A stretch of 64,000 bases of DNA from Oxalobacteraceae bacterium OTU3CAMAD1 (GCA_024123915.1 CP099650.1:868001-932000), one strand, 5' to 3'. Counted from the first letter of the stretch, positions 47,465-57,505 are shown. Notes: generated from the sequence alone by a model not told the origin. Made by a program: numbers and translations.

Positions 47465-48813
47465 AAGCCTTCCTCGGCTCGATGACCGGCCGGGTCTTCG
47501 CCGTCCTGCTGCTCGGCATCATCGCCTCGGCGGCGCTGACCCAGTGGCTGGCCGTCGGCGAGCGCACCCGCGCTTTCGAACGCTACCGCGACTTCCACGC
47601 GATGGAGCGCGCCGAACAGCTGATCTCGACCGCCGAGGCGCTCACCGAACCGTCGCGCCAGACCTATCTGCGCATGGCCACGCGCGGCACCATCCTGCTG
47701 CAGCGCCCCGAGGCGCCGCTGGCGCCGACCATCGGCCCGACCGAGTTCTCCACCCGCCTGCAGCACCGCCTCGGCAGCGGCATCGAGCTGGTGCCGCTGG
47801 CCGAACATCCGGCCGCCTGCTACCAGCCGCGCCAGAGCTACATCTTCGCGCCGTCGCAATGGGGCGGCGCCTGCGAGGCGATGTACGTGCGCCTGCGCGA
47901 CGGCCAGATGCTCAAGCTGTCGATCCTGCCGCCGCCCGAAAAGCCGGCCACCGAGTACAGCGAGATGCTGGCGTTGCTGCCTTTCCTGTTCAGCGTCGCG
48001 GTGCTGGCCTACCTGGTCACGCGCATGACGATGCGTCCGCTCAAGCTGCTGGCGCAGGCCGCCAAGGACCTGGGCAACGACATCAACCATCCGCCCGTCG
48101 TGCTCAGCGGCGCGGCCGAGATCCGCCAGGCCAGCGCCGCCTTCAACGCCATGCAGGCGCGCATCCGCCAGCACATCATGCAGCGCACGCAAATGCTGGC
48201 GGCCATCACCCACGACCTGCAAACCCCGCTCACGCGCCTGCGCCTGCGGCTGGAAAAGGTCGACAACGCCGACCTGCAGCAGCGCCTGATCGACGACCTG
48301 TCGGCCATGCAGCAGATGGTCAAGGAAGGCCTGGACCTGGCGCGCAGCATGGATACCACCGAGACCATGCAGGCGCTCGACCTGGACTCGCTGCTCGACA
48401 GCGTCTGCAGCGACGCTACCGACAGCGGCCAGCCGGTCGAGCTGAACGGCAAGGCCGGCATGGCGCTGATGGGGCGGCCGCTGGCGATCCGCCGCTGCCT
48501 GGTCAACCTGATCGACAACGCCGTCAAGTACGGCCACCACGCCAACGTCACCGTCGAGCGCCTGGTGGGCGCGGCGCGCATCCGCATTCGCGACGGCGGC
48601 CCCGGCATCCCGGACGACCAGATGGCGCGCGTGTTCGAGCCGTTCTACCGCATCGAGACGTCGCGTTCGCGCGAGTCCGGCGGTACCGGCCTGGGCCTGA
48701 CCATCGCCCGCAATATCGCCGAGCAGCACGGCGCCAACGTGGTGCTGGCCAACCATGCCGACGGCGGGCTGGAGGTCACCCTGGTCGTGCCCGAGTACTA
48801 CGCCGTGCGCTGA
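47461..48813 (+). CDS. Sensor histidine kinase (EnvZ/RstB type)
   Basis: A TTG at 47461 overlaps the regulator stop (TTGA) and gives 450 residues; an ATG at 47482 is the alternative. It has two membrane helices (about 8-27 and 168-188) enclosing a periplasmic domain with a cysteine pair (PAACYQP, GGACEAM). HAMP, then the H box AAITHDLQTPLTRL with His251, N box CLVNLIDNAVKYG, and G boxes DGGPGIP and GGTGLGL follow. All catalytic parts are complete. Signal unknown; the nearby Spy-like protein and RND pump suggest envelope stress or toxic compounds. Confidence 0.94.
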   Translation: MKAFLGSMTGRVFAVLLLGIIASAALTQWLAVGERTRAFERYRDFHAMERAEQLISTAEALTEPSRQTYLRMATRGTILLQRPEAPLAPTIGPTEFSTRLQHRLGSGIELVPLAEHPAACYQPRQSYIFAPSQWGGACEAMYVRLRDGQMLKLSILPPPEKPATEYSEMLALLPFLFSVAVLAYLVTRMTMRPLKLLAQAAKDLGNDINHPPVVLSGAAEIRQASAAFNAMQARIRQHIMQRTQMLAAITHDLQTPLTRLRLRLEKVDNADLQQRLIDDLSAMQQMVKEGLDLARSMDTTETMQALDLDSLLDSVCSDATDSGQPVELNGKAGMALMGRPLAIRRCLVNLIDNAVKYGHHANVTVERLVGAARIRIRDGGPGIPDDQMARVFEPFYRIETSRSRESGGTGLGLTIARNIAEQHGANVVLANHADGGLEVTLVVPEYYAVR

Positions 48814-48986
48814 CCGCGCGGCGCTTTCACGTCACGCTTTAAAACGCCACAGAGTATCGAAGATGCGCAAGTTTTGGTCGCAAATCATGCGACAATGCTT
48901 CGCCTTCATGCTTCAAGGCAATAGTTAAGCACCCATTCAGCATCAATGTCAGCAGTAAATTCACCAGTAAAACCCTGGCTTAAAAA

Positions 48987-50162
48987 ATGAAAAAATCTTC
49001 GGTAGCATATGTGGTGGGCGCCATCGCGATCCTTGGCGGCGGCGTTTGGTACGCGACGCACGGCGGCTCGGGCGCGGCCCAAGCCGGCGGCGCCCAGTCG
49101 AAGAGCGGCAACGGCCCGCAGGGGCCGACCACCGTCAGCGTCGTCGCGCCGACGCGCCAGGATGTCGCCGTCGTGCTGCAGGCGAACGGCACCGTCACGC
49201 CGGTCAGCACCGTCGACCTGCATCCGCAAACGACCAGCACCATCTCCAAGGTGCATATCAAGGAAGGGCAGTTCGTCAAATCCGGCGAGCTGATGTTCTC
49301 GCTCGACGACCGCAGCCAGCGCGCCAACGTGCAAAAGGCGCAGGCCCAAGTCGCGCGCGACCGCGCCACCCTGGCCGACGCCGAGCGCCAGTACCAGCGC
49401 GCGATGGATCTGCTGGAGCAGAAATTCGTCGCCCAGGGCGCCGTCGACACGCTCAAGAGCCAGGTCGATTCGGCCCGCGCGCTGCTCGAGGCCGACATCG
49501 CCGCCGCCCGCGCGGTCGGCGTCGACGCCAGCTACACGTCGATCCGCGCGCCGATGACGGGCCGGGTCGGCGCCATCAACGTCTATCCGGGCAGCCTGGT
49601 GCAGCTCGAGACGTCGCTCACCACCGTCACCCAGCTCGATCCGATCAACGTCGCCTTCACCCTGCCGGAGTCGGCGCTCGGTTCGCTGCTCGACGCCAAG
49701 CAGCGCGGCACGGTGCCCGTCAAGGTCACGCTGGGCGGCTCGGACAAGGAGATCAACGGCGCCCTGAGCTTCATCGACAACACGGTCGATCCGGTGGCCG
49801 GCGTCATCCGCGTCAAGGCGCAGTTCGACAACAAGGGTTCCAGCCTGTGGCCGGGCCAGTACGTCAACGCCCAGCTGGTCTCCCACGTGATAAAAGACGC
49901 GACGGTGATCCCGCAAAACGCTATCATCAGCAATACCCGCGGTACCTTCGTCTACGCGGTTGATAGTGACCAATCGGCCAAAGTGGTCAACATCAAGCGG
50001 CTGCACTCCTTTGGCGACAACGCCGCCGTGTCCGGATTGAGCGGCACCGAGAAAATCATCGTCGACGGCAAGCAAAACCTGCGGCCGGGCGGCAAGGTGC
50101 GGATCGCCGGTGCCGACAAGCCGGCCGACCCGACGGTCGACAACGCGAAACAGAAGGGCTAA
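48987..50162 (+). CDS. RND efflux periplasmic adaptor (MdtA/MexA type)
   Basis: The 391-residue protein has an N-terminal signal or anchor helix (MKKSSVAYVVGAIAILGGGVW) with no lipobox cysteine, so it is probably anchored by its helix. The lipoyl halves (IKEGQFVKSGELMFSLDD and SYTSIRAPMTGRVGAINVYP), alpha-hairpin, beta-barrel (VAFTLPESALGSLL) and membrane-proximal domain are in the expected order. It starts 173 nt after the kinase gene; that gap holds a small GTCGC/GCGAC dyad (48877-48893). The pump gene follows after three bases. Confidence 0.93.
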   Translation: MKKSSVAYVVGAIAILGGGVWYATHGGSGAAQAGGAQSKSGNGPQGPTTVSVVAPTRQDVAVVLQANGTVTPVSTVDLHPQTTSTISKVHIKEGQFVKSGELMFSLDDRSQRANVQKAQAQVARDRATLADAERQYQRAMDLLEQKFVAQGAVDTLKSQVDSARALLEADIAAARAVGVDASYTSIRAPMTGRVGAINVYPGSLVQLETSLTTVTQLDPINVAFTLPESALGSLLDAKQRGTVPVKVTLGGSDKEINGALSFIDNTVDPVAGVIRVKAQFDNKGSSLWPGQYVNAQLVSHVIKDATVIPQNAIISNTRGTFVYAVDSDQSAKVVNIKRLHSFGDNAAVSGLSGTEKIIVDGKQNLRPGGKVRIAGADKPADPTVDNAKQKG

Positions 50163-50165
50163 GCG

Positions 50166-53100
50166 ATGAACCTTTCCGAGTTGTGCATACGGCGCCCGGT
50201 GATGGTGGTGCTGCTGTCGCTGACCCTGGTGCTGGCGGGCGTGCTGTCGTACTTCTACATCCCGGTCGCCGCGCTGCCCAGCTATAACACGCCGGTCATC
50301 AACGTCTCGGCCGACCTGCCGGGCGCCTCGCCCGACACCATGGCCTCGTCGGTCGCGCTGCCGCTGGAAAAGCAGTTCTCCACCATCGCCGGCCTGTCGC
50401 TGATCACTTCCACCAACACCCTGGGCAACACCTCGCTGACCCTGGAGTTCGACCCCAGCGTCAACGTCAACGAGGCGGCGGTCGACGTCCAGGCGGCGCT
50501 GTTGCGCGCCCAGCGCCAGTTGCCGGTCGAGATGACCGACCTGCCGTCGTACCGCAAGGTCAACCCGGCCGACGCGCCGGTGCTGTTCATGACGATGACG
50601 TCGCCGTCGATGACCCTGGCCGAGCTCAACGACTACGCCGAGAACCTGATCGCGCCCAGCCTGTCGACCTTGCCCGGCGTGGCGCAGGTCACCGTCAACG
50701 GCCAGAAGCGCTTCGCGGTGCGGGTGCGCGCCAAGTCGGACCTGATGAACGCGCGCGACCTGACGCTCGATGAATTGCAGCAGGCGATCCGGTCGGCCAA
50801 CGCCAACACGCCGCTGGGCATCCTGGACGGCCCCAGCCAGACCCTGACCATCCAGGGCAATGCCCAGCTGATGAAGGCGGCCGAATTCGCCGAGCTGATC
50901 GTCGCCACCCGCAACGGCGAGCCGGTGCGCCTGAAGGACGTCGCCACCGTCGAGGACAGCTTCCAGTCGGTCAAGACCGCCGGCAGCTACAACGGCGAGC
51001 GCTCGATCGTGCTGCTGGTGCAGCGCCAGCCGGACGCCAATACCGTGCAGGTGGTCGACGGCGTGCGCGCGCTGCTGCCGCGCTTCAAGAACCAGGTGCC
51101 GGAATCGATCAGCATCAACCTCGTCAACGACCGCTCGGTGTCGATCCGCGAAGCCATCCACGACGTCAACCTGACCCTGCTGCTGACGATCTTCCTGGTC
51201 GTCATGGTGATCTTCCTGTTCCTGCGCCGCGCCGCCGCCACCTTCATCCCGGCGATCACGATGCCGATCTCGCTGCTGGGCGCGCTGGCCTTGCTGTACG
51301 CCTTCGGTTACAGCCTCGACAACGTTTCGCTATTGGGCATCACCCTGGCCGTCGGCCTGGTGGTCGACGACGCCATCGTCGTGCTGGAAAACATCGTGCG
51401 CCATATCGAGATGGGCAAGAAGCCGCTGCAGGCCTCGCTGATCGGCGCCAAGGAGATGGGCTTCACGATTATTTCGATCTCGGTCTCGCTGGTGGCCGTG
51501 TTCATCCCGATCTTCTTCATGCCGGGCGTGATCGGTTTGATGTTCCATGAATTCGCCGTCGTCGTCGCGCTGTCGGTGCTGGTGTCGGCGGCGGTGTCGC
51601 TGATGCTGGTGCCGATGCTGGCCAGCCGCATGCTGCCGGCCGACACCATCGACCCAGAGCACGACAAGGGCAACTTCCTCGGCCGCTGGTTCGAGACCGG
51701 CTTCACCAAACTGCGCAATGGCTACGCCCGCACCCTGGACCTGGCGCTGCGCCACCGGCCGATCGTGCTGCTGGCCGCGCTGGGCACGTTCGCGCTGACG
51801 GCGGTGCTGTACATCACCATACCGAAGGGCTTCTTCCCCGAGGAGGACCTGGGCCAGATCCGCGTCAACACCGAGGCCTCCGAGGACATTTCGTCGGCCG
51901 CGCTGATGGCGCTGCAGGACCGCGTGGTGGCGGTGATCCGCGCCGACCCCAACGTGCAGGACGTGGTCTCTTTTGTGAGCGGCGGCAACGGCGGGCGCAT
52001 GTTCCTGGTGCTTAAACCCCGCGGCGAACGGCAAAAGATGCCGCAGGTGCTCGACAGCCTGCGCAAGGCCACCAGGGCCGTGCCCGGCATCGCCGTGTAT
52101 CTGAGCCCGGTGCAAAACCTGCAACTGGGAGGGCGCCCGTCCAAGAGCCGCTACCAGTACACCTTGCAATCGGTCAGCCCGGGCGCGCTCAACGACTGGG
52201 CCCAGAAATACCAGGACCAGATGCGCAACGATCCCGACTTCCGCGACGTCACCAGCGATTCGCAGAACAAGGGCTTGCAGGCGTCGCTCAGGATCGACCG
52301 CGACAAGGCCAACAACCTCGGCGTGGCGATCGGCGACATCCGCACCGCGCTGTATCTCGCCTTCGGCGAGCGCCAGGTGTCGACCATCTACTCGCCGGCC
52401 GCCAGCTACTACGTGATCCTGGAGGCGGCCGACGCCGACCGCCAGTTCGACAGCGCGCTGACCAGGATCTCGGTGCGCAACAAGACCGGCCAGCTGGTCA
52501 AGCTGTCGAGCATCGCCAGCGTCGAGCGCACCATCGGCCCGACCGCCGTCAACCACCAGGGCCAGCTGCAGGCGATCACGATCTCGTTCAACCTGGCGCC
52601 GGACGTGCCGCTGGGCAGGGCCACCGCCAAGATCGACCAGATGGGCGTGGACATGCGCCTGCCGCCGTCGATCATCACCAACTACGGCGGCGACGCGGCC
52701 GTGTTCCAGAGCTCGCAGGGCAGCCAGCTGATCCTGATCCTGGCCGCGCTGGGCGTCATCTATGTGCTGCTGGGCGTGCTGTATGAAAGCTATATCCACC
52801 CGCTGACCATCCTGGCCGGCCTGCCGTCGGCCGCCGTCGGCGCCTTGCTGACCTTGCGCCTGTTCAATCTTGACCTGACGATGATCGCCATCATCGGCAT
52901 CCTGATGCTGATCGGTATCGTCAAGAAGAACGCCATCATGATGATCGACTTCGCGCTGCATGTGCAGCGCAACGAGGGCCGCACGCCGGCCGAGGCGATC
53001 CGCGAGGCCTGCATCCTGCGCTTCCGGCCGATCATGATGACCACGCTTGCCGCGCTGATGGGCGCGCTGCCGATCGCGCTGGGCCTGGGCGCCGGCGCCG

Positions 53101-53321
53101 AACTGCGCCAGCCGCTGGGCCTGGCCGTGGTGGGCGGCTTGATCTTCTCGCAAGTGATCACGCTGTACATCACGCCGGTCATTTATCTGTTCCTCGACAG
53201 GTACAGCGGCACCGGTCCGATGAGCGACGCCGAGCTGGCCGGCGAAGACGCCGCTGTCGTCGGCCAACCTGAAAGTGTGCACGCCGTACCACTGAAGGCC
53301 GTGAACATAGTCAAGCATTGA
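50166..53321 (+). CDS. RND multidrug efflux permease (MdtB/AcrB family)
   Basis: The 1051-residue protein has the two-repeat, twelve-helix build of the HAE1 family with two large periplasmic loops. The proton-relay aspartates are Asp401 and Asp402 in GLVVDDAIVVLENIV, and Lys is found in the repeat-2 helix IGIVKKNAIMMIDFAL. Features such as FPEEDLGQIRV and FRPIMMTTLAALMGALPIALG are typical. Substrates cannot be read from the sequence. No outer-membrane channel gene follows, so a TolC-like partner must be supplied elsewhere. Confidence 0.96.
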   Translation: MNLSELCIRRPVMVVLLSLTLVLAGVLSYFYIPVAALPSYNTPVINVSADLPGASPDTMASSVALPLEKQFSTIAGLSLITSTNTLGNTSLTLEFDPSVNVNEAAVDVQAALLRAQRQLPVEMTDLPSYRKVNPADAPVLFMTMTSPSMTLAELNDYAENLIAPSLSTLPGVAQVTVNGQKRFAVRVRAKSDLMNARDLTLDELQQAIRSANANTPLGILDGPSQTLTIQGNAQLMKAAEFAELIVATRNGEPVRLKDVATVEDSFQSVKTAGSYNGERSIVLLVQRQPDANTVQVVDGVRALLPRFKNQVPESISINLVNDRSVSIREAIHDVNLTLLLTIFLVVMVIFLFLRRAAATFIPAITMPISLLGALALLYAFGYSLDNVSLLGITLAVGLVVDDAIVVLENIVRHIEMGKKPLQASLIGAKEMGFTIISISVSLVAVFIPIFFMPGVIGLMFHEFAVVVALSVLVSAAVSLMLVPMLASRMLPADTIDPEHDKGNFLGRWFETGFTKLRNGYARTLDLALRHRPIVLLAALGTFALTAVLYITIPKGFFPEEDLGQIRVNTEASEDISSAALMALQDRVVAVIRADPNVQDVVSFVSGGNGGRMFLVLKPRGERQKMPQVLDSLRKATRAVPGIAVYLSPVQNLQLGGRPSKSRYQYTLQSVSPGALNDWAQKYQDQMRNDPDFRDVTSDSQNKGLQASLRIDRDKANNLGVAIGDIRTALYLAFGERQVSTIYSPAASYYVILEAADADRQFDSALTRISVRNKTGQLVKLSSIASVERTIGPTAVNHQGQLQAITISFNLAPDVPLGRATAKIDQMGVDMRLPPSIITNYGGDAAVFQSSQGSQLILILAALGVIYVLLGVLYESYIHPLTILAGLPSAAVGALLTLRLFNLDLTMIAIIGILMLIGIVKKNAIMMIDFALHVQRNEGRTPAEAIREACILRFRPIMMTTLAALMGALPIALGLGAGAELRQPLGLAVVGGLIFSQVITLYITPVIYLFLDRYSGTGPMSDAELAGEDAAVVGQPESVHAVPLKAVNIVKH

Positions 53322-53394
53322 CGGGTGACAAGTTAATTTGAGGGTCGTTTATTTATCATAGGCAAGTTGGCTATGAAAAAAGAGGCGATCGGAA

Positions 53395-55410
53395 ATGAAA
53401 CGCTACAGTGTCACCATCGTGGGCATGGGGCCGCGCGGGCTCAGCGTGCTCGAACGCCTCGCGGCGATCGCCGGCAGCCGCCAGCTGCTGCTCGACATCG
53501 TGTTGATCGAACCTGGCGAATGCGGTCCCGGCGTCCACACCACGCGCCAGCCGCAGCACCTGCTGATCAACACGGTGGCCAGCCAGGTCACCATGTTCCC
53601 CGCGCTCGGCGCGGTGCAGCACGCGCCGCTGTGCGCCACGCCGTCGCTGACGTCGTGGGCGCGCCAGAGCGGCTACCGCCGCTTCGGCGACAGCTATCAC
53701 AGGATCGCCGGCGCCGGCGACGGCATCACCGAGGCCGACTACCTGCCGCGCAGCATGCTGGGCGAATACCTGGCCTGGGCCTACCAGCAGGTGGCCGCCG
53801 CCTTGCCGGGCTGCGTCACGCTCACGCACCACCGCCTGCGCGCCAACGACCTGTGGCAGCAGCAGGACGGCCGCACCGCCATCGAGCTCGAAAGCGGCTT
53901 CATCGTCCATAGCGATTTCGTCTTCCTGACCACCGGCCACGGCCGCAACCTGCCCAGCGATCTGGATGCCTGGCTGGCCAAGTTCGCGCAGGACCACGCG
54001 CGTTACAACAGCCGCCTGGCGTTCGTGCGCCACGTCTATCCGCTCGACAAGCTGGCGCGGATCGGTCCCGAGGCGCGCGTGGCGATCCAGGGCCTTGGCC
54101 TGAGCGCGCACGATGTGATCGCCGAGCTCACGGTCGGGCGCGGCGGCGCCTTCGTCCGCCAGCTGAACGGGCAGCCGAACGGGCAGGGAGGGCCGGGCGT
54201 GCTGCGCTATCAGCGCTCCGGGCGCGAACCGAAACTGACCTTGTGCTCCCGCAACTGCCTGCCCTACGCCGCGCGCGGCATCAACCAGAAGGGGCTAGAC
54301 GGGCGCCACCAGCCGCATTACTTCACCCAGGACGCGGTCGAGGCGCTGCGGCGCATGGCGCTGGCCACGCGCGGCAGCCGCCAGCTCGATTTCGACCGCG
54401 AGCTGCTGCCGCTGCTCAAGCGCGAAATGGCCTGGGTCTACCGCAACACCCTGGCGCGCACCGCCGCGCTGCCGGCCAACAATGTCCGCGTCGGCGCCGC
54501 CACCGAACACGCGGCCTCGCCGGGGGGCGCCCTGGTGCCGGACCCGCTGACCTTCGTGCCGGACGCCGACGACGAGGCGGTGATCGACGCGCTGCTGTTT
54601 CCGCTGCGCGAGCGCCAGTTCGCCAACCTCGACGAATTCCGCAGCTTCTTCACCGATTGGCTGCAAGCCGATCTGCGGGAGGCGCGGCTGGGCAATATCG
54701 ACAGTCCGACCAAGGCCGCCACCGACGTGCTGCGCGACGTGCGCGCCACCTTGCAAGCCGCCATCGAGCACGGCGGCCTCACGCCGGCCTCGCACCGCAA
54801 GTTCCTCAACGTCTACCATCCGGCCATCAACCGCGCGGCCTTCGGCCCGCCGCTGCGCCGTAACGAGGAGCTGCTGGCGCTGCTCGACGCCGGTGTCATC
54901 GATATCATTTCGGGACCCAACAGCGTGGTCGAGATCGACGAGAACGATTCCACCTATGTGCTGAGCACGAAGTTTGCCAACGGCACCGAGCAGCGGCCGA
55001 TCGACGTGCTCGTCGTGGCCCGGCTGGACGCCTTTTTCCCCGAAACGGACGAGTCCTTACTGATCCGTAATGTGTTAAAACGCGGCCTGGTCCGGCCTTA
55101 TTACAACGGCGTGTTCCACCCCGGCGGCATCGAGATCGACGAGGCCAGCCAGCCGCTCAACGTCCAGGGCGAACCGGCGCGCAACATCTGGGCGCTCGGC
55201 TATCCGGTCGAGGGTTGTCATTACTACACCCATGCCCTGCCGCGCCCGATGCTGCGTTCGCGCCAGGTGCTGGACGCCGACCGTTGCGTGACGGCCATGT
55301 TCGCGCAAATGGCCGATTACCCCCGCCGCAACCCCGGCCATCGGCCCGCCGCGCAGGTCCCAGTTACGGCGTCCGTCCCGGCGAACGACACCCCACATGT
55401 CATTTTGTAA
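53395..55410 (+). CDS. Large FAD/NAD(P)-binding protein (PF13454-like)
   Basis: The 671-residue protein opens with a dinucleotide-binding fold (MKRYSVTIVGMGPRGLSVLE) and the NTVASQVTMFP and DYLPRSMLGEYLAW stretches of the FAD-NAD(P)-binding family. That family is found beside antibiotic and siderophore biosynthesis genes and also alone. A second Rossmann-like motif (VAIQGLGLSAHDVIAEL) follows near residue 227. No membrane segment or signal peptide is seen. The reaction is unknown; a flavin-dependent oxidoreductase is likely. It follows the RND pump by 73 nt but with weak promoter signals, so co-transcription is uncertain. Confidence 0.8.
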   Translation: MKRYSVTIVGMGPRGLSVLERLAAIAGSRQLLLDIVLIEPGECGPGVHTTRQPQHLLINTVASQVTMFPALGAVQHAPLCATPSLTSWARQSGYRRFGDSYHRIAGAGDGITEADYLPRSMLGEYLAWAYQQVAAALPGCVTLTHHRLRANDLWQQQDGRTAIELESGFIVHSDFVFLTTGHGRNLPSDLDAWLAKFAQDHARYNSRLAFVRHVYPLDKLARIGPEARVAIQGLGLSAHDVIAELTVGRGGAFVRQLNGQPNGQGGPGVLRYQRSGREPKLTLCSRNCLPYAARGINQKGLDGRHQPHYFTQDAVEALRRMALATRGSRQLDFDRELLPLLKREMAWVYRNTLARTAALPANNVRVGAATEHAASPGGALVPDPLTFVPDADDEAVIDALLFPLRERQFANLDEFRSFFTDWLQADLREARLGNIDSPTKAATDVLRDVRATLQAAIEHGGLTPASHRKFLNVYHPAINRAAFGPPLRRNEELLALLDAGVIDIISGPNSVVEIDENDSTYVLSTKFANGTEQRPIDVLVVARLDAFFPETDESLLIRNVLKRGLVRPYYNGVFHPGGIEIDEASQPLNVQGEPARNIWALGYPVEGCHYYTHALPRPMLRSRQVLDADRCVTAMFAQMADYPRRNPGHRPAAQVPVTASVPANDTPHVIL

Positions 55411-55546
55411 AGGCCTGGATACATACGGTAACACCCGTCAAGACGTGAAAATTGTAAAGTGGAACCTTGGGATACGCGCACCGATTTGAACGGCGCGGTA
55501 TGATGGTCCTGAACAGATGTTTCCAAACCATCGGGACTCTGGCACT

Positions 55547-56479
55547 ATGGCCGCATTTTCACGCACAAGGTTTGGTATCTTGCACCACGACTCCCATATA
55601 CTTTCCGCAACCGGATATTGCGAAACCTGCGGGCAACCCCTGCCGCAGGCGGGGGAGCCGACCGCCACGTGGGACCGCAAGGCCAGGAGCAACCGCATCG
55701 GCATCGGCATCTCGATCGGCCTGCACCTGCTGGCCGTGCTGTATTACCTCATCGCGCCCGCGCCGGAAAAGACCAAGACCTCGGCGCCGCCCAAGGGTGG
55801 CGAGATGGTCTACATCCAGCCGCTGCCGATCACGCCGACCAAGCCGACGCCGAAACCAACGCCCAAGCCCAAGACCGAGGTGGCCAAGGCCAGCAAGCCG
55901 CCGCCGCCGCGCAAGCAAAGTGTCGCGCGCGAGACGCCGGCCGCCGTCAAGCCCAAGCTGGAAACCTATGTGCCGCCGGTGCAGGCGACGATGACGCCGC
56001 CGCCCGAGGCGGACATGTCGGAAATGATCGCCAAGCGCCGCGCCGCGCGCGAAGCCAACAATCCGCAACCGGCCGCGCCGGCGCCGGAGGAGAGCGCCAA
56101 CGACCGCGCGCTGCGCATCGCCAAGGCCAACATCGCCGGCGCCCAGGGCCGCTCCAGCGGCGTGGACAAGGACGACACGGGCGGCGTGTTCTCGGTCGAC
56201 AAGCGCTCCAACAGCGCCGACGTGAAATTCCGTGGCTGGAACACCAACTTCAAACGCAACTGGCTGCAGCAGATCCACGTCGAGCAGGGTAGCGAGCGCG
56301 ACATCGAAACGGCCGTGGTCAAGGAAATGATCAAGATCATCCGCAAGGAAAAACCGGGCGATTTCGAATGGGAATCGCGCCGCCTGGGCAAAACCGTCCA
56401 CATGAGCGCGCGCAAGGAAGACGAGAAGGAACTGACCGCCTTCCTGCTCAAAGAGATGTTCCCCGAATACCGGCCGTAG
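55547..56479 (+). CDS. Proline-rich single-pass membrane protein with N-terminal CxxC
   Basis: I chose the ATG at 55547 (MAAFSRTRFG, 310 residues) because a TATGAT box at 55499-55504 would start transcription near 55511, leaving too little leader for the ATG at 55517. The N-terminus carries a zinc-ribbon-like GYCETCGQPLPQAGE, then one membrane helix (IGIGISIGLHLLAVLYYLIA). A TonB-like Pro/Lys region (TPTKPTPKPTPKPKTEVAK) follows, and a soluble C-terminal domain of about 100 residues (FRGWNTNFKRNWLQQIHV) ends the protein. The architecture recalls TonB or an energy-coupling protein, but I do not recognise the C-terminal domain. Function unknown. Confidence 0.75.
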   Translation: MAAFSRTRFGILHHDSHILSATGYCETCGQPLPQAGEPTATWDRKARSNRIGIGISIGLHLLAVLYYLIAPAPEKTKTSAPPKGGEMVYIQPLPITPTKPTPKPTPKPKTEVAKASKPPPPRKQSVARETPAAVKPKLETYVPPVQATMTPPPEADMSEMIAKRRAAREANNPQPAAPAPEESANDRALRIAKANIAGAQGRSSGVDKDDTGGVFSVDKRSNSADVKFRGWNTNFKRNWLQQIHVEQGSERDIETAVVKEMIKIIRKEKPGDFEWESRRLGKTVHMSARKEDEKELTAFLLKEMFPEYRP

Positions 56480-56611
56480 GGCGATGGCGGCAAACCGCCG
56501 TCCATCCCCCGAATCCTGCCGCCCATCGCACCATCCTGATAAGTTTGCAACTTTACCTTATAGTAAGGTTGCCACGGACCCCGTCCGTCCCTTATCCGGA
56601 GAATGCGTTCC

Positions 56612-57505
56612 ATGCTATCGATCAAACAGCTGAGCAAGACCTACGCCAACGGCGTCAAAGCGATCAACAACGTCAGCCTGGACATTCCCAACGGCATGTT
56701 CGGCCTGCTCGGCCCCAACGGCGCCGGCAAGTCCTCGCTGATGCGCACCATCGCCACCTTGCAAGATCCCGATAGCGGCAGCATCGATTTCAACGGCCTC
56801 GACGTGCTGGCCCAGCCCGAGGCGCTGCGCCGCCAGCTCGGCTACCTGCCGCAGGACTTCGGCGTCTACCCGAAAGTCAGCGCCGAGACCCTGCTCAACC
56901 ACTTCGCCGTCCTCAAGGGCCTGACGGCGCGCGGCGAGCGCAAGGAGGCCGTCGAGGCGCTGCTGCAGCAGACCAACCTGTGGGAAGCGCGCAAGCGCAA
57001 CCTCGGCACCTACTCGGGCGGCATGCGCCAGCGCTTCGGCATCGCCCAGGCGCTGCTCGGCTCGCCGCGTCTGGTGATAGTCGACGAACCGACCGCCGGC
57101 CTCGACCCGGACGAGCGCAACCGCTTCCTCAACCTGCTGGCCAAGATCGGCGAGCAGGTGGTGGTGATCCTGTCGACCCACATCGTGGCCGACGTCACCG
57201 ACCTGTGCCCGCGCATGGCCATCATCGTCAAGGGCGAGGTGCTCAGCCAGGGCGAGCCGCTGGCCGCCATCGACACCATCAAGAGCAAGGTCTGGCGCCG
57301 CAGCGTCAGCGCCGAAGCGCTGCCGGAATACCAGCAGCGCTTCAACGTGCTGCACACGCGCCTGGTCGGCGGCAAGCCGCAGATCAACGTCTACGCCGAC
57401 AGCCAGCCGGACGACGGCTTCATCGCCGTCGAACCGGACCTGGAGGACGTCTACTTCCTTCACGTGCGCAACGCCGCGCGCGCCGCCACGTCGCCAGTGG
57501 TTTAA
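56612..57505 (+). CDS. ABC-2-type transporter ATP-binding protein
   Basis: The ATG at 56612 lies ten bases after GGAG; the nearer ATG at 56603 is too close to it. The product is 297 residues. Walker A LGPNGAGKSS, signature YSGGMRQRFG, Walker B LVIVDEPTAGLDPDER and switch STHIVADV are all present, and a C-terminal extension of about 80 residues follows. It pairs with the permease/peptidase fusion that starts 12 bases downstream. Confidence 0.93.
   Translation: MLSIKQLSKTYANGVKAINNVSLDIPNGMFGLLGPNGAGKSSLMRTIATLQDPDSGSIDFNGLDVLAQPEALRRQLGYLPQDFGVYPKVSAETLLNHFAVLKGLTARGERKEAVEALLQQTNLWEARKRNLGTYSGGMRQRFGIAQALLGSPRLVIVDEPTAGLDPDERNRFLNLLAKIGEQVVVILSTHIVADVTDLCPRMAIIVKGEVLSQGEPLAAIDTIKSKVWRRSVSAEALPEYQQRFNVLHTRLVGGKPQINVYADSQPDDGFIAVEPDLEDVYFLHVRNAARAATSPVV

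Noticed and set aside
48906..51161. A 751-residue minus-strand frame opposite the RND adaptor and pump, and a 662-residue one at 51330-53318.
   Set aside because: Both are shadows of well-conserved plus-strand genes and show no recognisable domain.
53367..53912. A plus-strand 181-residue frame starting just before the FAD-binding protein gene.
   Set aside because: Out-of-frame, Arg/His-rich; the gene at 53395 has the dinucleotide-binding fold from its first residues.
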